DNA from: Rothia sp. SD9660Na
GTDB lineage: Bacteria; Actinomycetota; Actinomycetes; Actinomycetales; Micrococcaceae
Assembly: GCF_030064065.1 (NCBI RefSeq)
Contig: NZ_CP125946.1
Span: forward strand, 992,001 to 1,056,000
Length of the DNA stretch: 64,000 nt
Reading direction: 5' to 3'
How positions within the stretch are numbered: the first letter of the stretch is position 1; every line of letters starts with the position of its first letter. Below the pieces are notes generated by a model. That model made no database searches. It was not told where the DNA came from and saw only the letters and a list, made by a program, of their open reading frames with translations. Of the stretch, positions 61,627-64,000 are shown one piece after another. A program made the translations under genes and the position numbers.

Positions 61627-62157
61627 GGTGAATCCTTAGGATGTACAAAACTTTCTTTCCCCATACTACGGGGCAGGCTGCTAGCGAGGTCGGTTTTGCA
61701 GAGGGAGGCAGGTTTTCTTTACAAAGTTCCCAGGTAAGGACGCCCGTGGTCTCCTTCCCGGTGCAGGGCGGCTCGGTGCGGGTTGAGTTCGGATATAGAT
61801 GGGGTGAAAAGGCCCCGGGTATGAGAGAATGGGGGAGGTAGTGTGCCGCCCGCACGCGGTGGCACTACCCAGCAGGCACCCCGACACGGCCGGTGACGCT
61901 CTGCCTCCCCGCAGACGTCCTTACCGTCTTGCCCTCACAAGTGCAGCCCTAGTACTGCCTCGGGTTGATGCCGCTGGCCCGGTACCCCTCGGCATGGAGC
62001 ATAGAAGCCTTGACCTGTCGAGTACGCCAAGGAGCAGGGCTCTACCGGGTAACCGAGGATTTCGGTGGACCGACCAAATGCGCGGTCAGGGACCACCGAC
62101 AGCAGGCAAGACCCCCGGTGCGGTGGGGGCAAACGAACACAAGGAGAGTGAAGGCTG
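61627..62157 (+). promoter_or_regulatory. Intergenic and long leader of rne
   Basis: 530 bases without a supported gene; the 109-codon frame at 61829-62158 has no family signature and ends in the rne start. A strong hairpin at 61836-61868 (GGTAGTG ... CACTACC with an inner GCCGC/GCGGT) lies about 290 bases before the ATG. AAGGAG at 62141-62146 serves rne. A long structured leader is known for rne in other bacteria, where it allows self-control. Confidence 0.5.
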
Positions 62158-64000
62158 ATGAGCAGCGAGAAGCCCGAGGTAGTAGAAAACCTCGAAGAAA
62201 ACCAGGCTGTAGAAACCACCGGGCAGGCAGATCAGCTTGCCGAGGTTGCCACCGAGGTTGATGAATCTCAGGCCAAGGGGCCCGAAGCCAAGGCACTAGT
62301 TGAGACCGAGGGTGCCGAAGGGCCCCAGCAGGCAGAGGCTAATGACCAGCATCAGGCCGCTGAGAGTCCCTCGTCTGAAGAAGAGAAGGCCGAAGAAGAA
62401 GCCCCCTCAAGCGAGGCTAGTGATAGTGCCGAAGAGGCGGCTTCAGAAAGCACCGAAGAGCCGGTGGTTCCCCAGAAGAGCCTGCGTGAGCTCAAGGAGG
62501 AGGAGCTGGCCCAGGTTAATGCTGCTGTTAGCTCCAACAACCTACTCTTCTACTCGCCCAACATGGACGAAATCATGGAGCAGCTCCGGGCTGAAAAGGA
62601 AGCCCGCCGCCAGGCTGAGGAAGCCGAGCGCCGTGAGCGTCGTTTGGCTGACCTGGATCCGGAAATCACCTCCCACCGTCGCCGCCGCCGCCGCAGGGGA
62701 GATGCTGACTTAGAATTTGAGGGCGGTACCGATGGCGACCCCGAGGACACCATCGTTAAGGTACGCGCCCCGCGCCTGTCTGACTCCCACAGCACCAACC
62801 GGGTCACCGGCGTCCGCGGCTCCACCCGCCTGGAAGCCAAGCGCATCCGTCGCCGCGAAACCCGCGCCACCGGCCGCCGCCGCCAGATCATTACCGAGGC
62901 TGAGTTCTTGGCCCGTCGTGAGTCCGTTGACCGCCAGATGCTGGTACGCCAGAAGGACGACCGCATTCAGATTGGCGTGCTTGAAGACGGCGTGCTGGCT
63001 GAGCACTTTGTCTCCAAGACCCAGCAGGACTCCCTGATCGGTAACGTCTACTTGGGTAAGGTTCAGAACGTTCTTCCCTCCATGGAAGCTGCCTTCGTGG
63101 ACATCGGCCGTGGCCGCAACGCCGTTCTCTACGCTGGTGAAGTCAACTGGGACGTCACCGGCCTCGACGGTGCCCCCCGCAAGATCGAAAATGCCCTCAA
63201 GGCAGGCGACTCGGTACTGGTGCAGGTCACCAAAGACCCCGTCGGTCACAAGGGCGCCCGCCTGACCAGCCAGGTCTCCCTGCCCGGCCGCTACCTGGTC
63301 TACGTGCCCGGCGGATCCATGACCGGTATCTCCCGCAAGCTGCCCGACGTTGAGCGTCAGCGCCTGAAGAAGATCCTCAAGGACCGTGTGCCTGAGGACG
63401 CCGGCGTCATTGTCCGCACCGCCGCAGAGGGCGCCAGCGAGGAAGAGCTGAGCAACGACATCAACCGCCTGCGCGTGCAGTGGGAAGAAATTAAGGCCAA
63501 GAGCGAATCCCGCAAAGTTCTGGCCCCCGAACTGCTCTATCAGGAACCCGACCTGACCATCAAGACCGTGCGCGATGTCTTCAACGAAGACTTCACCTCC
63601 ATGATGGTGCAGGGCTCGGACGCCTGGGACTCCATCGAAGCCTACGTCACCTACGTTGCTCCCGACCTACTGGACCGCCTGAAGAAGTGGGAAGAGGACG
63701 ATGACCTCTTTGACCACTACCGGATTGAAGAGCAGCTGGCTAAGGCCCTGGACCGCAAGGTCTACCTGCCCTCCGGCGGCTCCCTGGTCATTGACCGTAC
63801 CGAAGCGATGACCGTGGTGGACGTCAATACCGGCAAGTTCATCGGCTCCGGCGGCAACCTGGAAGAGACCGTCACCAAGAACAACCTGGAAGCAGCCGAA
63901 GAAATCGTCCGCCAGCTACGCCTACGCGATATCGGCGGCATCGTGGTCATCGACTTCATCGACATGGTGCTCGAATCCAACCGTGACCTAGTACTGCGCC
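62158..64000 (+). CDS. rne: Ribonuclease E/G (incomplete at the window end)
   Basis: At least 614 codons, running off the window. ATG at 62158 with AAGGAG upstream. The first 215 residues are an acidic, disordered N-terminal extension (SEKPEVVENLEEN ... EEKAEEEAPSS) followed by an Arg-rich stretch (HRRRRRRRGD and RRRETRATGRRR), as in actinobacterial RNase E. The catalytic core begins about residue 280: VLEDGVLAEHFVS, S1 domain (GNVYLGKVQNVLPSMEAAFVDIGRGRNAVLY), and LPSGGSLVIDRTEAMTVVDVNTGKFIG, with the magnesium Asp. It degrades mRNA and matures rRNA. Confidence 0.95.
   Translation, partial: MSSEKPEVVENLEENQAVETTGQADQLAEVATEVDESQAKGPEAKALVETEGAEGPQQAEANDQHQAAESPSSEEEKAEEEAPSSEASDSAEEAASESTEEPVVPQKSLRELKEEELAQVNAAVSSNNLLFYSPNMDEIMEQLRAEKEARRQAEEAERRERRLADLDPEITSHRRRRRRRGDADLEFEGGTDGDPEDTIVKVRAPRLSDSHSTNRVTGVRGSTRLEAKRIRRRETRATGRRRQIITEAEFLARRESVDRQMLVRQKDDRIQIGVLEDGVLAEHFVSKTQQDSLIGNVYLGKVQNVLPSMEAAFVDIGRGRNAVLYAGEVNWDVTGLDGAPRKIENALKAGDSVLVQVTKDPVGHKGARLTSQVSLPGRYLVYVPGGSMTGISRKLPDVERQRLKKILKDRVPEDAGVIVRTAAEGASEEELSNDINRLRVQWEEIKAKSESRKVLAPELLYQEPDLTIKTVRDVFNEDFTSMMVQGSDAWDSIEAYVTYVAPDLLDRLKKWEEDDDLFDHYRIEEQLAKALDRKVYLPSGGSLVIDRTEAMTVVDVNTGKFIGSGGNLEETVTKNNLEAAEEIVRQLRLRDIGGIVVIDFIDMVLESNRDLVLR

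Noticed and set aside
61829..62158. 109-codon frame before rne
   Set aside because: No ribosome binding site, Pro/Arg-rich without motif, ends at the rne start; better read as leader RNA.
1..64000. CRISPR arrays, prophage structural genes or large biosynthetic clusters
   Set aside because: No regularly spaced repeats, no capsid/terminase or synthase-type genes were seen on either strand.

Overview
The window looks like chromosome of a Gram-positive actinobacterium of the Micrococcaceae, most like Rothia (genus inferred from gene set and codon use, not searched). Lineage evidence seen here: a CPWC mycothiol-dependent nitroreductase (Rv2466c type), an MptB-like mannosyltransferase, a group II truncated globin, two consecutive clpP genes before clpX, an ileS gene behind an actinobacterial translational T-box, folC followed by a DUF4233 membrane gene and ndk, a DtxR/IdeR-type iron box, and several genes whose TAGNCT-like -10 element lies only 6-7 nt before the start codon (leaderless transcripts).

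Layout. 1-350: 5' part of an IS1249-like transposase with a one-base frame break. 575-11813: a Tat-secreted protein, gnd, a glycosyltransferase, cysK-cysE, msrA, a Nif3-like protein, yaaA, rnpB, def, tRNA-His, orn and an MptB-like mannosyltransferase. 11820-14907: accessory stretch with a decayed tRNA-Arg fragment beside the intact tRNA-Arg, about 1.2 kb of G-rich DNA without a convincing gene (including a 15-G run), and a small minus-strand module of a 36-codon ORF, a Doc toxin and a zinc-ribbon protein. 14908-28754: a lipoprotein with a beta-lactamase-like C-terminus, a Tag-like glycosylase, ssb, ettA, tesB, glbO, pepN, rpiB-nei, a lipoprotein, a HAD phosphatase, two tRNA-Gly, tRNA-Pro and tig. 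28982-32996: an iron-box-controlled siderophore importer. 33165-42917: clpP1-clpP2-clpX, an Rv2466c-like gene, valS, an SDR, a lipoprotein, a sirohydrochlorin chelatase and pdxY.

43181-45123 is a wrecked assimilatory sulfate-reduction locus: a cysH head joined to pieces of the cysN tail, a frameshifted TauE/SafE permease, and a sulfite reductase tail fused in frame to that permease. The siroheme genes (chelatase, cobA, a CysG N-terminal gene) stay intact beside nirB/nirD, so siroheme is probably kept for nitrite reduction only. cysE and cysK survive, which suggests a need for imported reduced sulfur unless another route lies elsewhere.

45133-54610 holds the most unusual material. An AbiEi-like/PD-(D/E)XK gene sits between two near-identical 59-bp palindromes. 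A second, C-terminally truncated paralogue sits between two 281-bp direct repeats that duplicate the 5' part of a tautomerase-GNAT fusion gene; the second repeat runs into a perfect 20-bp-stem palindrome of which only one arm remains at the first repeat. 54844-64000 is conserved again: T-box, ileS, folC, DUF4233, ndk, a VKOR-family gene, and the start of rne/rng, which runs off the window.

A 12-mer, GGTGCGGACGCC, occurs five times over both strands, mostly between genes; its 9-base core occurs about 15 times by eye, well above what base composition predicts.
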